Source of the DNA: Ruegeria discodermiae
Lineage (GTDB): Bacteria; Pseudomonadota; Alphaproteobacteria; Rhodobacterales; Rhodobacteraceae
Direction: 5' to 3'
Assembly: GCF_030758345.1 (NCBI RefSeq)
Contig: NZ_JAVAMO010000001.1
Coordinates: forward strand, 496,001 to 560,000
Length of the DNA: 64,000 bases
In this document: in pieces, positions 25,258 through 34,507 of the stretch
Layout of the letters: every line of letters begins with the position of its first letter
Numbering within the stretch: the stretch's first letter is position 1
Notes under the pieces: generated by a model
Told to the model about the DNA's origin: nothing
Seen by the model: only the letters and a program-made list of their open reading frames with translations
Databases searched by the model: none
Translations under genes and position numbers: made by a program

Positions 25258-25845
25258 GTGTCCTGTTTTACGCCCGGAACCCTGATTGCCACGCCAAAAG
25301 GCGAGCGGAAGGTCGAAGAACTGCGCGCTGGCGATCGCGTAGTGACGCGCGACAACGGGATTCGCAAACTGAGCTGGACCGGTCGGCGCCGGGTTTCGGC
25401 GCGGCAGATGGCTCGGGCCGGGCATCTGCAACCGATTCTGATCCGCGCGGGTGCGCTGGATTTTGAACTGCCCGAGCGTGACATGCTGGTCAGCCCGAAC
25501 CACCGGGTTTTGGTCGCAAGCGACCAGACCGCGCTTTATTTCGAAGAGCGCGAGGCGCTGGCAGCGGCCAAGCATCTGACCGGGCTGGTTGGCATCTTGC
25601 GGGCAGAGCTGCCCGAGATAAGCTATATCCATATCGCCTTTGACACCCATGAAGTGGTGCTGTCGGACGGCGCATGGAGCGAGTGTTTTCAACCCGCCGA
25701 CCCCTCCCGGACCGGGGTTGGGGGCGGCAATGCGCAGCGCACCGAGCTTTATGAGCTGTTTCCGGCGTTCAAAACGCGCCAAAGCCCTATGCCAGCGCGC
25801 ATGCCCAGGGCACGCGAAGGCGTCGATCTGCGCCTCTCGATCTGA
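25258..25845 (+). CDS. Stand-alone Hint (hedgehog/intein) domain protein
   Basis: 195 residues from GTG 25258, with an in-frame stop two codons upstream. The protein starts directly at the Hint nucleophile: MSCFTPGTLIATPKGER, then VEELRAGDRVVTRDNG. The conserved block SPNHRVLV follows at about residue 80, and the domain ends near HEVVLSDGAWSECF. Hint domains catalyse protein splicing or autocleavage from that Cys. Many Rhodobacteraceae carry such short Hint proteins, often attached to calcium-binding repeats; here almost nothing precedes the Cys, so classical N-extein release would free only one or two residues. Function unknown. Confidence 0.85.
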   Translation: MSCFTPGTLIATPKGERKVEELRAGDRVVTRDNGIRKLSWTGRRRVSARQMARAGHLQPILIRAGALDFELPERDMLVSPNHRVLVASDQTALYFEEREALAAAKHLTGLVGILRAELPEISYIHIAFDTHEVVLSDGAWSECFQPADPSRTGVGGGNAQRTELYELFPAFKTRQSPMPARMPRAREGVDLRLSI

Positions 25846-25849
25846 AGCC

Positions 25850-26443
25850 TTATTGGCGGGCGAGCCAGTCGGACCAATCCTGTTCGGTATCCAGATCCCG
25901 CAGCGCATTGTGGCCGGGCAAGGGCACGCAGATCGTCTGATCCGCGTGGGAGTGCGCCACGCTCTGCGCCCCGGCATCTCCGGTTAGGGTCAGCAATTCG
26001 GGAAAGAGTGAGCGGGCAAAGACCACGGGATGGCCGGGTTTTCCGGTCTCCGCGGTGCCGCGCCAAATCAAGGTATCAGATTTCAGATCAACCGCTTGCA
26101 TTACATTGTTCAAGTCATCATTGGTGATGTCGGGCAAATCCGCTAGCAGCACCATTGCCGCCGGTGCCGCAGGCGGGATTGTTGCGAGTGTGCGGCGCAG
26201 GCTGGCATTCATCCCCTCCGCCGCGTCGGGCACGGGCACGATGTGAACATCAAGCCCTGAAAGCGCCGCGTGGCGCGGATGCGGTTCGGGCGGCAGCGCG
26301 ACATGGACCGGGCCAGCCGAAAGGGCGCGGCGGGCGGTGCGCCGCAACAGCGGTTCACCTTCGATCGAGCGCATCAGCTTGTCGCCGCCGCCCATGCGGC
26401 TAGAGGCCCCGGCGGCCAGCAGGATGATCGGGATCGAACTCAT
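25850..26443 (-). CDS. MobA-like nucleotidyltransferase (molybdenum cofactor family)
   Basis: 197 residues from ATG 26443. The N-terminus IILLAAGASSRMGGGDKL is the nucleotide-binding signature of the MobA/MocA family, and VLLADLPDI carries the metal-binding Asp. Such enzymes attach CMP or GMP to molybdopterin. The neighbourhood offers no molybdoenzyme, so the exact product (MocA, MobA or another NTP transferase) is open. The gene starts 32 bp after the oxidoreductase at 26475. Confidence 0.82.
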   Translation of the reverse strand: MSSIPIILLAAGASSRMGGGDKLMRSIEGEPLLRRTARRALSAGPVHVALPPEPHPRHAALSGLDVHIVPVPDAAEGMNASLRRTLATIPPAAPAAMVLLADLPDITNDDLNNVMQAVDLKSDTLIWRGTAETGKPGHPVVFARSLFPELLTLTGDAGAQSVAHSHADQTICVPLPGHNALRDLDTEQDWSDWLARQ

Positions 26444-26474
26444 GCCACCACCATGGCCATCACGCGCGCCGTTG

Positions 26475-28892
26475 TCACCCGCGCATGCGTGTCCCATCCG
26501 CGTCAAAGAGCGTACGGTCCAGAACCCGCGCCTTGCGCATCTGGCCGAGGATCTCGATCTCGACCTCAAGGCCGGGCGCGATACGGTCGCTGGGCAGAAG
26601 GCCAAGGGCGATGGATTTCTCCGCATAATGCGAATACCCCCCCGAGGTGCAGAAGCCCACGACTGCGTCGTCCAGCCAGATCGGCTCATACGCGTTGACA
26701 TCCGCGTCTTCGGCATCAACCTCGAACGCCACCAGCTTGCGGACCGGACCGGCCTCGCGTTCGGCCTCGGCTGCGGCTCGCCCGATGAAATCGGAGTTTT
26801 TCTTGAACGAGATGAAGCGATCCAGCCCGGTCTCAGCCGCCGTGTAGTCGGGCGAGAACTCGGCCAGCCACGAACCAAAGAACCTATCGAGCCGCAGCGA
26901 CATGATCGCTCGCATCCCGAATAGGCTCATCCCGTGCTCTTGGCCCGCGTTCCACAGCGTCGACCAGAGCGCGCGCTGGCTGAGCGCATCGCAATAGATC
27001 TCATAGCCCAGATCGCCGGTATAGCTGACCCGCTGCACGATGCAGTCACTCATGCCCAGCGTCAGGCGGCGGACATCCAGGAATGTCATGTCGTTTACAT
27101 CCGACAAGGTCACCGCCTGCAGCACCTCGCGCGCTTTCGGACCGGCAATCGAGAAGCCCGTGCGCGTGTCCGAGATGTTCTCGATCCCCACATCCCCGTC
27201 GAGATTCTGCTCGAACCAGCGCATATGGTAGGCCTGTGCGCCATAAGATGCGGTGAGCTGGAATTCCGTTTCGCTGAGGCAGGAAATGGTGAAGTCGCCG
27301 ATCAGCCGCCCTTTGGGCGACAACATCGGTGTCAGCGCCAACCGACCCTGTTTCGGAACCCGGCCCGCCATCACGCGATCCAGCCAGCCCCGCGCGCCAG
27401 TGCCGGTCACGCGGTATTTGCCAAAGTTCTGCAATTCGGTGATGCCGACGCCCTCGCGCACCCCTTTGACCTCGCGCGCCACGGCGTCAAACGCGTCCGA
27501 GCGGCGGAAGGACGGGGTTTCATAGCCCGGCTCATCGCCCTGCGCGAAATAGTTGGCAACCTCCAGCCCGTATTGGTGGCCCCAGACCGCGCCCATGTCG
27601 GTAAAGATGTCATACATCGGTGTGGTGCGGAATGGGCGCGCAGCGGGCAGTTCCTCGTTCGGATAGGCGACCGAGAAGCGTTTCTGATAGTTTTCGATCA
27701 CCTTGGGCAGGGTATAGCCCGGCGTGATCCAGTCGCCGAAGCGGGCAACGTCCATGGCGCTGACATCGCGCTCGGTCTCGCCTTCGGTCATCCATTGCGC
27801 CAGCATCAGGCCAACGCCGCCACCCTGGCTGAACCCAGCCATCACGCCGCAGGCGGACCAGTAGTTGCGCATGCCCGGCACCGGGCCGACCAGCGGGTTG
27901 CCATCCGGGGCAAAGGTGAACGGGCCGTGAATCACCGATTTGACGCCCGCCTCGGCCAGGGCCGGGAAGCGGTCATAAGCGAAGGTGATCGAGTCCTCGA
28001 TCTTGTCGAAATCATCCGGCAGCAGCTCATGCCCGAAATCCCAGGGCGTGCCTTTGACCGCCCAGGGCTTACAATTCTGCTCATAAAACCCGATGCACAG
28101 ACCGCGCCCTTCCTGACGCAGATAGCTTTCGCCTGCCGGGTCCATCACATGCGGATGCTCGCCGCCATCCGCGATGATATCGGCGATCAGGGGCACGTCA
28201 TCTGTCACCAGATAGATATGCTCCATCGGGTGCAGCGGCATGTAGGTCCCGGCCATCGCGCCCACTTCGCGCGCCCAGAGGCCGCCCGCATTGACGATAT
28301 GTTCGGCATGGATCGTGCCCTTGTCGGTCACCACATCCCAGGTCCCGTCAGGGCGCTGGTTGGTTTCACGCACCATGCAATGGGTCTCGATCGTGGCGCC
28401 GCCCATCCGGGCCGCCTTGGCATAGGCATGGGTGGTGCCTGACGGATCAAGATGGCCGTCCAGCGGATCATATAGCCCGCCGATGACACCGTCGACATTG
28501 GTGACCGGCGCGATCTTCTTGATCTCTTCGGGGCCGACGATTTCGGTGTCCAGCCCCATGAAACGGTGCTTGGCGCGCTCGGCCAACATCATGTCGAAGC
28601 GATCCTGATTGTCGGCCAGCGTCACCCCGCCCACATGATGCAGGCCGCAGGACATGCCGGTGATCTCTTCCAGCTCCTTGTAGAGCCGGATGGTATAGCC
28701 CTGCAGGGCGGCCATGTTGGTGTCGCCATTGAGCGTGTGAAAGCCGCCCGCCGCGTGCCATGTGGACCCGGAGGTCAACTCGGAACGTTCCAGCAGCATG
28801 ATGTCCGACCAGCCCAGCTTGGTCAGGTGATAGAGGACAGAACAGCCAACGACGCCGCCCCCGATGACGGCGACTCTGGTGGTGGTTTTCAT
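26475..28892 (-). CDS. FAD-dependent oxidoreductase, dimethylglycine/sarcosine dehydrogenase-like
   Basis: 805 residues from ATG 28892, preceded by GGAGA; a GTG two codons upstream is possible. N-terminal DAO domain with dinucleotide motif VAVIGGGVVGCSVLYHL, then SGSTWHAAG, where the His covalently holds FAD in dimethylglycine dehydrogenase. A central FAO linker and C-terminal GcvT folate-binding domains (about 430-800) complete the DMGDH layout. It oxidatively demethylates N-methylated glycines or a related substrate, passing formaldehyde to tetrahydrofolate. The exact substrate is not provable here. The HpcH aldolase lies just upstream on the same strand. Confidence 0.87.
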   Translation of the reverse strand: MKTTTRVAVIGGGVVGCSVLYHLTKLGWSDIMLLERSELTSGSTWHAAGGFHTLNGDTNMAALQGYTIRLYKELEEITGMSCGLHHVGGVTLADNQDRFDMMLAERAKHRFMGLDTEIVGPEEIKKIAPVTNVDGVIGGLYDPLDGHLDPSGTTHAYAKAARMGGATIETHCMVRETNQRPDGTWDVVTDKGTIHAEHIVNAGGLWAREVGAMAGTYMPLHPMEHIYLVTDDVPLIADIIADGGEHPHVMDPAGESYLRQEGRGLCIGFYEQNCKPWAVKGTPWDFGHELLPDDFDKIEDSITFAYDRFPALAEAGVKSVIHGPFTFAPDGNPLVGPVPGMRNYWSACGVMAGFSQGGGVGLMLAQWMTEGETERDVSAMDVARFGDWITPGYTLPKVIENYQKRFSVAYPNEELPAARPFRTTPMYDIFTDMGAVWGHQYGLEVANYFAQGDEPGYETPSFRRSDAFDAVAREVKGVREGVGITELQNFGKYRVTGTGARGWLDRVMAGRVPKQGRLALTPMLSPKGRLIGDFTISCLSETEFQLTASYGAQAYHMRWFEQNLDGDVGIENISDTRTGFSIAGPKAREVLQAVTLSDVNDMTFLDVRRLTLGMSDCIVQRVSYTGDLGYEIYCDALSQRALWSTLWNAGQEHGMSLFGMRAIMSLRLDRFFGSWLAEFSPDYTAAETGLDRFISFKKNSDFIGRAAAEAEREAGPVRKLVAFEVDAEDADVNAYEPIWLDDAVVGFCTSGGYSHYAEKSIALGLLPSDRIAPGLEVEIEILGQMRKARVLDRTLFDADGTRMRG

Positions 28893-28976
28893 GAACACTC
28901 TCCGGGTTTTTGCGCCAGTCTGGGTGGCCTTCCTGTCAGCGGCTGTCCGGTTTGCGACATCACCATGTCGCGCTGG

Positions 28977-29732
28977 TCAATCCGCGCACCAGGAGGCCAT
29001 TTCAGCAGTTTGCTGTTTCAACCACAGCACATCGAACCCGGCAATGACGCGATGACCGCGTTCAAACAATGCCGCCGCCTGCGTTGCGTTCAGTGCCGCG
29101 CCGCCAAGGGGCAGACCGGCGCGCAGCGCGGCCTCTTCGACGCGCTGTTGCGCGCGCATATAGTCGGGATGATCGAACTGACCGCTGACCCCCAGCGAGG
29201 TCGAGAGGTCGAAGGCGGCCACCACCAGCAGATCGATTCCTTCGACCGCGCAGATTGCGTCGATATTCTCGACCGCCTCGGCGGTTTCGATCAGCAAACA
29301 GCAGATCAGCTGATCCTCAATCGTCTCGCGATAGTCCATCAGCGAGGTGCCCCAGCGCGAATGGGCGATAAACGGTCCGAACCCGCGCGTGCCGCGGGGC
29401 GGATAGCGCAGGCTGGCCACCGCCGCACGCGCATCCTCGGCGTCGCGGATCAGCGGAAAGACGATCCCTTCGGCCCCCATATCGAGGACGCGCTTGACCT
29501 GCGCCGTGTCATTCTCGGCCACCCGAACCAGCGGGGCACAGTCACTTCCGGCTGTCGCAGCGATCATCGCGTGGCAAGAGCCATGATCCACGGCGCCATG
29601 CTCCATGTCGATCATCACGAAATCCATCCCCGCCGCCGCCATGGCCTGCGTGACGATGGCGGACGGGATCGTGCAGAGCGCCGAGGTGAGCCGACGGGCC
29701 GGATCGCCGAGTTTCTGTTTCAGACTGGGCAT
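28977..29732 (-). CDS. HpcH/HpaI family aldolase
   Basis: 251 residues, a TIM-barrel class II aldolase. Visible blocks: FVMIDMEHGAVDH (metal/base region), LVRVAENDTAQVKRVLDMGA, and LLIETAEAVENIDAIC with the metal-binding Glu; the later Asp motif is AAFDLSTSLG. These enzymes cleave 2-keto-3-hydroxy acids to pyruvate or glyoxylate plus an aldehyde. It is 84 bp upstream of the DMGDH-like gene, same strand, so possibly an operon. Substrate unknown. Confidence 0.87.
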   Translation of the reverse strand: MPSLKQKLGDPARRLTSALCTIPSAIVTQAMAAAGMDFVMIDMEHGAVDHGSCHAMIAATAGSDCAPLVRVAENDTAQVKRVLDMGAEGIVFPLIRDAEDARAAVASLRYPPRGTRGFGPFIAHSRWGTSLMDYRETIEDQLICCLLIETAEAVENIDAICAVEGIDLLVVAAFDLSTSLGVSGQFDHPDYMRAQQRVEEAALRAGLPLGGAALNATQAAALFERGHRVIAGFDVLWLKQQTAEMASWCAD

Positions 29733-29802
29733 AGCGGGTCCTCCTTGCGCCAGATTGGCGCAAGCCTGCCTGCATGACCACAGAATTTACGCGGCGGGCG
29801 GA

Positions 29803-31122
29803 TCAGTTCGACATCAGCAGGGGGCGGATCTTCAATTCTGTGACCCGATTGCCCTCGCGCGCGGTCACCTCGAAACGGAAATCGTGGAAGGCAAAGACCT
29901 GGCCGACCGTGGGGATCATCTGCGCCTCGTGAATGACCAGACCGGCCACGGTATTGGCCTCGTCATCGGGCAAATGCCAGTCGGTGGCGCGGTTCAGGTC
30001 GCGGATCGTCATTGCGCCTTCGACCAGAAACTGGCCGTCTTCGGCTTTTTTGATCTGAATCTCTTCATCCGGATCGAACTCGTCGGTGATCTCGCCCACG
30101 ATCTCTTCCAGGATATCCTCCAGCGTGATCAGCCCGCGCAGTGAGCCATATTCATCCACCACCAGCGCGAAATGGCTGCGCATGCGCAGGAATTCCCGCA
30201 TCTGGTCGTCCAGCGTGGTGGTTTCAGGCACGAAATAGGGCGCGTTCCAGACCTTGGAAATGTCGAAATTCTTGATCTGATCCGCATCGCCACCCGCGCC
30301 GCCCACCTGCGCATACATGGAACGGAACAGATCCTTGGCATGGACCACGCCGACAATATTCTCGGGTTCGTCGCGAAAGACGGGCAGGCGGGTATGGGGG
30401 CTTTGCAGGCACTGTTCGAGGATCGCCTCGGGCTGGGCGGCGGCGTCGATCATCTCGATATTCGAGCGGTGCAGCATGATCTCTTCGACCGCCCGGTCGT
30501 TCAGATCGAGCGCGCCAAGAATGCGGTCGCGATCCTCTTTCTCGACCACGCCTTCGGAATGGCCCAATTGCAATGCTCCGGCGATCTCTTCGCGGACCGC
30601 AAGGATGCGGCTGTCAGGGTCGATCTGCACGCCAAACAGGCGCAGCACGCCGCGCACCAACAGCCGCACGGCGCTGACGACGGGGGCAAAGAGGGTCACG
30701 ATGATGCCAATCGGGCGCGAGACAAGCCCGGCGGCGGTTTCGGCATTGGTGATCGCATAGGTCTTGGGCAGCACCTCGGCAAAGATCAGTACCAGCAAGG
30801 TCATCACCAGCGTTGCCAGCGCCACGCCGCTTTCGCCGAAAAGCCGGGTGAACAAGGCCGTGGCCAGCGAGGCGGCCAGGATATTCACCAGATTGTTGCC
30901 CAGCAGGACCGAGCCAATCAGCCGTTCATTGTCGTCGGTGATGTCGAGCGCGCGCTGCGCCCCCAGATTGCCCTTATCGGCCTGCGCACGCAGCTTGCCG
31001 CGCGAGGCGGCGGTCAGCGCGGTCTCGGAGCCGGAGAAGAAGCCGGAAAGGATGAGAAGAAACAGAATTGCGCCAGAGGTGATCCAGAATGCGCTGTCGA
31101 TCACAGAAGGGGTCGGGTCCAT
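29803..31122 (-). CDS. CNNM/CorC-HlyC family transporter
   Basis: 439 residues: DUF21 membrane domain with three to four helices (about 15-190), a CBS pair (about 215-340) and a C-terminal CorC_HlyC domain. This arrangement is the bacterial CNNM/CorC family, linked to magnesium or cobalt efflux; the older hemolysin label is not supported. It lies downstream of the recombinase unit and of a palindromic repeat at 31181-31236. Confidence 0.9.
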   Translation of the reverse strand: MDPTPSVIDSAFWITSGAILFLLILSGFFSGSETALTAASRGKLRAQADKGNLGAQRALDITDDNERLIGSVLLGNNLVNILAASLATALFTRLFGESGVALATLVMTLLVLIFAEVLPKTYAITNAETAAGLVSRPIGIIVTLFAPVVSAVRLLVRGVLRLFGVQIDPDSRILAVREEIAGALQLGHSEGVVEKEDRDRILGALDLNDRAVEEIMLHRSNIEMIDAAAQPEAILEQCLQSPHTRLPVFRDEPENIVGVVHAKDLFRSMYAQVGGAGGDADQIKNFDISKVWNAPYFVPETTTLDDQMREFLRMRSHFALVVDEYGSLRGLITLEDILEEIVGEITDEFDPDEEIQIKKAEDGQFLVEGAMTIRDLNRATDWHLPDDEANTVAGLVIHEAQMIPTVGQVFAFHDFRFEVTAREGNRVTELKIRPLLMSN

Positions 31123-31180
31123 TGGTCCTTGACTATCATAAATACATGCCCGTTATGGGCACCATGCCCTGCGCGTTCAA

Positions 31181-31236
31181 GAGCTTAGAGCGCAATCCGA
31201 AAAGTGGGAGCCGGTTTTCGGATCAAATTGGGCGTC
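31181..31236. repeat. REP-like intergenic palindromic element
   Basis: Inner arms ATCCGAAAA (31195-31203) and TTTTCGGAT (31215-31223) are perfect, flanked by imperfect outer arms around GCGCAAT and ATTGGGC. From memory, intergenic repeats of this form (CGCAATCCGAAAAGTGGGA, then a mirrored half) are widespread in Rhizobiales and Rhodobacterales. It lies between the CorC/HlyC gene and the recombinase gene, both minus strand. Confidence 0.65.
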
Positions 31237-31239
31237 AAA

Positions 31240-32196
31240 CTAGCCGCTTCGCGGTTTCTTGGACAGGGGGTGGTGATCCAGCACCAGCTCGGACAGTCGT
31301 TCGTCCAGAACATGGGTGTAGATTTCGGTGGTGGCGACGTCCGCGTGGCCCAGCAATGTCTGGATCGAGCGCAGATCGGCGCCATTGGCCAGCAGATGGG
31401 TTGCAAAGGCATGACGCAGCGTATGTGGCGTGACCTTGGCCGGCGACACGCCGCCCGCAACGGCCAGTTCCTTGATCAGCAGATAGAACCGGTGCCGCGT
31501 CAGATGCCCCAGCTTGCCACGCGACGGAAACAGGAAGCGCGAGCGAGGCTTGCCATTATCGGCGGCTTTCTCTTCGGCCTCGTCGCGCAGGGTCAGCCAG
31601 GCGGCAAGCGCCTCGCGGGCCGGGGGTGACAGTGGCACCATACGTTCCTTGCCACCCTTGCCGAGTATCAGCAGCATGCTCGGGTCGCCGCGCGCGGCGG
31701 AGACGGGCAGCGAGACCAGTTCGGTCACCCGCATGCCGGTGGCATAGAGCAACTCCATCAGGCAGGTATTGCGCACCCGATCTGCCGTGTTGCGCCCGGT
31801 TTGGCGCGCCGCGGCCAGCAGCCGGTCGACCTCGATCACCTCCAGCGTCTTGGGTAGCGATTTCTGCCGTCCGGGGCCGCGGATCTGAATGGCGGGGTTG
31901 TCGCTGCGCCAGCCTTCCTCGAAGGCGAAGCGGTAGAGCTGCTTGATCGCCGACAGCCGCCGGGCACGGGTGGCGCGTGACAGGCCCTCAGCATCGCAAT
32001 CGATCAGATAGGCTTCCACCTGATCGCGTTCGGTGCGCGCGAAATCAAGCTTTTTGCGCGTCAGCCAGCCGGAGAAATCCTGTAGATCACGGCCATAGGC
32101 CAGCAGCGTATTGGTGGCGGCCCCCAACTCGGCGGCCTGCGCTTCGAGGAAGCTGGAAATCCAGAGATCCTGTGTCTGGGGCGCGTCCATGCTCAT
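31240..32196 (-). CDS. xerD: Site-specific tyrosine recombinase, XerD type
   Basis: 318 residues from ATG 32196, whose ATGA overlaps the stop of the gene upstream; the longer open frame to 32547 is antisense to nothing useful and lacks conservation. N-terminal SAM-like core-binding domain (about 12-95) and catalytic domain with the first Arg in TGMRVTELVSLPV, HTLRH for His-x-x-Arg-His, LGHADV, and nucleophile Tyr in TTEIYTHV. It resolves chromosome dimers at dif with XerC. The choice of XerD over XerC is from sequence style and is less sure than the family. Confidence 0.88.
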   Translation of the reverse strand: MSMDAPQTQDLWISSFLEAQAAELGAATNTLLAYGRDLQDFSGWLTRKKLDFARTERDQVEAYLIDCDAEGLSRATRARRLSAIKQLYRFAFEEGWRSDNPAIQIRGPGRQKSLPKTLEVIEVDRLLAAARQTGRNTADRVRNTCLMELLYATGMRVTELVSLPVSAARGDPSMLLILGKGGKERMVPLSPPAREALAAWLTLRDEAEEKAADNGKPRSRFLFPSRGKLGHLTRHRFYLLIKELAVAGGVSPAKVTPHTLRHAFATHLLANGADLRSIQTLLGHADVATTEIYTHVLDERLSELVLDHHPLSKKPRSG

Positions 32197-33701
32197 CCCC
32201 GATCCAGCAGCATCAGTTGCAGGCCCGATTGGCGCGCGGTGTCTTCCAGACCCACCGAGCGGAACAAGGCGATGGCCGCTGTCAGATCCGCAGGGTTGCC
32301 GCTGGCCCCATCGCCAAACAGGATCATCGCTTCGAGAATGGCCTCGCCCAGCCGACCGCTGTCGATCATGTCCTGCAATTCGGGGCGCAAGGGCGGGCGG
32401 GCGAACCCGTCGGCTATGGCTCGGGCGGTGGCGTCTGGCGCGCTCAGATCGCCGGGGTTGCCATTGGCGAGGGCGGCCAGAAACAGCGAGGCCGCCGACC
32501 CGTCCGAGGCAGGCGGGCGGTCCCCTGAGAGCAGGGCAATCTCCCACAGCACGCGGGACGCGCCGGGATCGGTTATTGCCAGACTTCCCAGTTGCTCGGC
32601 AAAAAGCTCGGCAAAGGGCACCTCCAACTCGGCTTCGCGCATCACGGCCCAGGCAGTGGGCAAGGTCTTTGACACCGCTTCGGCGCTGCCGCTTTGTAGC
32701 GCCTGATCAAAGCGTCGCAGGGCATCGACCCGGTCCCAAACCCCGCCCGAGGCGGAGGCCTTGCGTTCGGTATAAAGCCCCAGCAGATGGTTGGGGGTCA
32801 ACGCGCCAATCCGTGTCAGCCGCTCGGCGGCTTCCAGTTGGGCTTTCCAACCGGCGACATCGCGCAGGTCAGCCGTGGCAAAGGCGCGCGGCAACGACGC
32901 TGTCGGCAGGCGCTCTCCAATCGTTTCGTAGAGCCGGAAGATCAGCGGGTCGGGCATGTCGGGCCGGGGCAGGGGCGGCGCGCCCTCGAACAGGTCCGGG
33001 CTGAGGAACCGGTCCATCAGGTTCAACTGATCGGGTTCTAGCAGCTCCAGCGCATGGGCGGCCTCAAGCGTCAGGGCGGCGGATTGCCAGTCGCCGCCAC
33101 GCGCCTGGCAGAAAATCATCGCGTCATAGCCGGGCGACAGATGGGGTGCCGAGGCCAGCACCTCGCAACTGCGATCTTCATCCCCGGTCAGCAGCGTCGC
33201 GTCGAACCAGCGCCGGAACCGGTCGGCATTCCGGGTGGCACCGGCCACCTGCGCGAGGTTCTGCGCCGGATCGGTTGCGCCCAGCTCCAGCAGCCGGTCG
33301 AGCCGGGCATGCAGCAGGATTTCCTCGGCCCCGGTGCCGGCAGGGGCTGTCGCCTCGGTCAGCAGCAGCGAATAGAGCAGTTTCTGCATCGCGGGCGAGT
33401 TGCGCACGGGCACCTGCGCGATGAGCTGCGCGAGCCTGTGCGGGTCGCTGCCGCGCCACAGATCCACCGGCAGGCCCGTCACCGAGGAGGGCACAAGACC
33501 GATGGGCGGGCTGGGGGCATCCAGCGGCTGGACTGCGATTTCGGGCAGCCGCCCCACGGCGGCGACCGGCGGCTCCATCAGCACCGTGCCGGGAAGCCCG
33601 GCGGTTGGAGGGTCATTCAGCCATTCGATCGCAGAAAGCGGTTGTTGCGCCGATGCCAGCACCGGCAGCGCGGCAAGGGCCAGCGCCAGTCTAGTCCGCA
33701 T
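32193..33701 (-). CDS. Exported alpha-helical protein of unknown function
   Basis: 502 residues with a signal peptide ending ASAQ near residue 19. The rest is rich in Leu and Ala with helix-forming stretches that could be TPR-like, but I cannot assign a domain. It starts inside the 3' end of the small membrane protein gene at 33691 (11-nt overlap) and overlaps xerD by 4 nt, so the three are likely translated from one transcript. Such a gene upstream of xerD is a familiar Rhodobacteraceae arrangement without a known job. Confidence 0.75.
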   Translation of the reverse strand: MRTRLALALAALPVLASAQQPLSAIEWLNDPPTAGLPGTVLMEPPVAAVGRLPEIAVQPLDAPSPPIGLVPSSVTGLPVDLWRGSDPHRLAQLIAQVPVRNSPAMQKLLYSLLLTEATAPAGTGAEEILLHARLDRLLELGATDPAQNLAQVAGATRNADRFRRWFDATLLTGDEDRSCEVLASAPHLSPGYDAMIFCQARGGDWQSAALTLEAAHALELLEPDQLNLMDRFLSPDLFEGAPPLPRPDMPDPLIFRLYETIGERLPTASLPRAFATADLRDVAGWKAQLEAAERLTRIGALTPNHLLGLYTERKASASGGVWDRVDALRRFDQALQSGSAEAVSKTLPTAWAVMREAELEVPFAELFAEQLGSLAITDPGASRVLWEIALLSGDRPPASDGSAASLFLAALANGNPGDLSAPDATARAIADGFARPPLRPELQDMIDSGRLGEAILEAMILFGDGASGNPADLTAAIALFRSVGLEDTARQSGLQLMLLDRG

Positions 33702-33840
33702 CCAGTGTCACCGGTTCGCGCACCTCGCTCTGCGGGGCGCTAAAATCCACACCGAAGAACGGACCAAGATAGGCATATCCAATCAGCGCCACGAAACACA
33801 GGCAGATCAGGTATACCAAGAATTTTATCAGACGCCCCAT
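33691..33840 (-). CDS. Small single-pass membrane protein (49 residues)
   Basis: Found by reading the sequence: ATG at 33840, stop at 33691, 49 residues. One hydrophobic helix (about residues 5-24, FLVYLICLCFVALIGYAYLG) is followed by a periplasmic tail ending PVTLDAD. The stop overlaps the start of the next gene by 11 nt, which supports translation. It is divergent from aroK with an 79-bp gap. Similar short proteins at this position occur in related genomes, as far as I recall. Function unknown. Confidence 0.75.
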   Translation of the reverse strand: MGRLIKFLVYLICLCFVALIGYAYLGPFFGVDFSAPQSEVREPVTLDAD

Positions 33841-33919
33841 AGCCGCAACTGCCTCTTTTCGTCGTTTTGCCCCAAGTTATAGCTAGCCTTTTTCACAAGA
33901 TCACGTCATTCAAGGGCAA

Positions 33920-34507
33920 ATGAGCGAAATTGAGCACAACTTGACCAAATCCGCATCGCACGCCACCTGGCGGTTGCACAAGACGGTGGTCATGGTCGGC
34001 ATGATGGGAGCCGGAAAAACCGCAGTGGGCCGGGCGCTTGCGCAACGCCTGGCGGTGCCCTTCCTCGACAGTGACGCCGAGATCGAATCAGCCGCCAACA
34101 TGACAATACCCGAAATTTTCGCCCGTGACGGCGAGCCCTTTTTCCGGACCAAGGAAAGCCAGGTGATCGGGCGGCTTCTGGATGAAGAACGGGGGATATT
34201 GTCCACGGGGGGTGGCGCGTTTCTGACCGAGGGCAACCGCGCGATGATCTCGGCGCGCGGTGTCTCGGTCTGGCTCAACGCGGACCTGCCGGTGTTGTGG
34301 AACCGGGTCAAACACAAGGACACAAGACCGCTGCTGAGAACCGACAATCCGCGCGCGACTCTCGCGGCGCTTTATGAGGCGCGCGTGCCGCTCTATGCCA
34401 AATCGGACCTGACCGTGGTCTCTGACGGTGAGGCCGCGATTGAACAGATGGTGGACCGGGTGATCGGGGTGCTTGAAACCCGGCCCGATGTATTGGAACG
34501 ACTCTAG
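33920..34507 (+). CDS. aroK: Shikimate kinase
   Basis: 195 residues. Walker A GMMGAGKTAVGRAL at about 30-43, DSDAEIE binds shikimate/metal, and the STGGGAF loop carries the conserved glycines. It phosphorylates shikimate at O3 in aromatic amino acid synthesis. aroB follows with the stop and start adjacent, so they form the usual aroKB operon. Confidence 0.95.
   Translation: MSEIEHNLTKSASHATWRLHKTVVMVGMMGAGKTAVGRALAQRLAVPFLDSDAEIESAANMTIPEIFARDGEPFFRTKESQVIGRLLDEERGILSTGGGAFLTEGNRAMISARGVSVWLNADLPVLWNRVKHKDTRPLLRTDNPRATLAALYEARVPLYAKSDLTVVSDGEAAIEQMVDRVIGVLETRPDVLERL

Noticed and set aside
26934-28442. Plus-strand open frame of 502 codons over the DMGDH-like gene
   Set aside because: Antisense shadow: the minus-strand gene has clear FAD and folate-domain motifs over the whole length.
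28893-28976. Glycine-type riboswitch upstream of the DMGDH-like gene
   Set aside because: The gap is only 84 bp and shows no conserved riboswitch core or paired elements.
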